A DNA stretch of 5,364 nucleotides. Origin: Eubacterium sp. (GTDB lineage Bacteria; Bacillota_A; Clostridia; Lachnospirales; Lachnospiraceae). The stretch covers positions 1 through 5,364 of the forward strand of contig JAILEL010000316.1 in the NCBI GenBank assembly GCA_024687845.1, written 5' to 3'. Each line of letters opens with the position of its first letter. Positions within the stretch are counted from its first letter, which is position 1. Under the pieces are notes generated by a model. It worked only from the letters and a program-made list of their open reading frames with translations, had not been told where the DNA came from and searched no databases. Below, one piece after another: positions 5,254-5,364 of this stretch. The position numbers and the translations under genes were made by a program.

Positions 5254-5364
5254 ATGAGTAAAGTGTTTGTAATACCAGATGTACATCTAAAACCGTGGAT
5301 GTTTGTAAAAGCTGCAGAGCTACTTTGTAAAGGAAGATATGATACCATTATTATGTTGGGAGAC
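5254..5364 (+). CDS. calcineurin-like metallophosphoesterase, N-terminal end (partial)
   Basis: The ATG at 5254 follows ACAGGAG (5241-5247) by 6 bases and opens a frame that runs off the window after 37 residues. It begins MSKVFVIPDVHLKP and ends YDTIIMLGD. PDVHLKP carries the first Asp-x-His metal-binding motif (Asp9, His11) and LGD the second (Asp37). The expected continuation (GDxxD/G, GNHE, then two His motifs) lies outside. This fits the Pfam Metallophos family: two-metal cytoplasmic enzymes that cut phosphomonoesters or phosphodiesters, including nucleic acids, nucleotides and phosphoproteins. It is probably the fourth protein gene of the same block. The family is well supported from two motifs at correct spacing; the substrate is unknown because the gene is cut by the window edge. 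Confidence 0.82.
   Translation, partial: MSKVFVIPDVHLKPWMFVKAAELLCKGRYDTIIMLGD

Overview
The window is AT-rich, Gram-positive-style DNA: strong AGGAGG-like ribosome-binding sites, short intergenic gaps, AGA-rich arginine use, and every recognisable gene on the + strand. This suggests a low-GC Firmicute, and a gut or rumen Lachnospiraceae-type genome is my best guess. That guess rests on general sequence feel and not on a marker gene. No rRNA, tRNA, CRISPR array, transposase or integrase is visible.

Left part (1-900): the last 44 codons of an ABC exporter ATP-binding protein end at 137. After a short junction comes the C-terminal half of a sugar C-methyltransferase-like protein (205-819) that has lost its N-terminal half, so this looks like a deletion scar. 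A strong rho-independent terminator (862-898) closes this block.

Right part (about 970-5364): a separate co-directional block holds four protein genes. They are a TatD-family metal-dependent hydrolase (1052-1966), an amidoligase-family protein with a large unassigned N-terminal region (2061-3482), a 525-residue protein I do not recognise (3604-5181), and the first 37 residues of a calcineurin-like metallophosphoesterase (5254 to the window edge). For three of these genes the first in-frame start codon is overruled by ribosome-binding-site spacing, and the chosen ATG lies 9 bases downstream.

The non-coding structure is the most unusual part. Nearly the same roughly 42-45 base leader lies just upstream of the TatD gene and of the 525-residue gene. 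In the second copy it contains a perfect 13-bp hairpin. An 11-mer (TTTTACAGATA) occurs three times, always between genes. Between the TatD and amidoligase genes there is a 20-codon small ORF. Its last codons form the 5' arm of a hairpin that would cover the amidoligase ribosome-binding site, which is an arrangement suited to translational coupling.

Taken together, the right part looks like a small accessory module combining a predicted peptide-bond or amide-forming ligase, two metal-dependent hydrolases and an orphan protein, tied together by a shared leader. Its biological role (defence, peptide or surface modification, or something else) cannot be read from the sequence alone.
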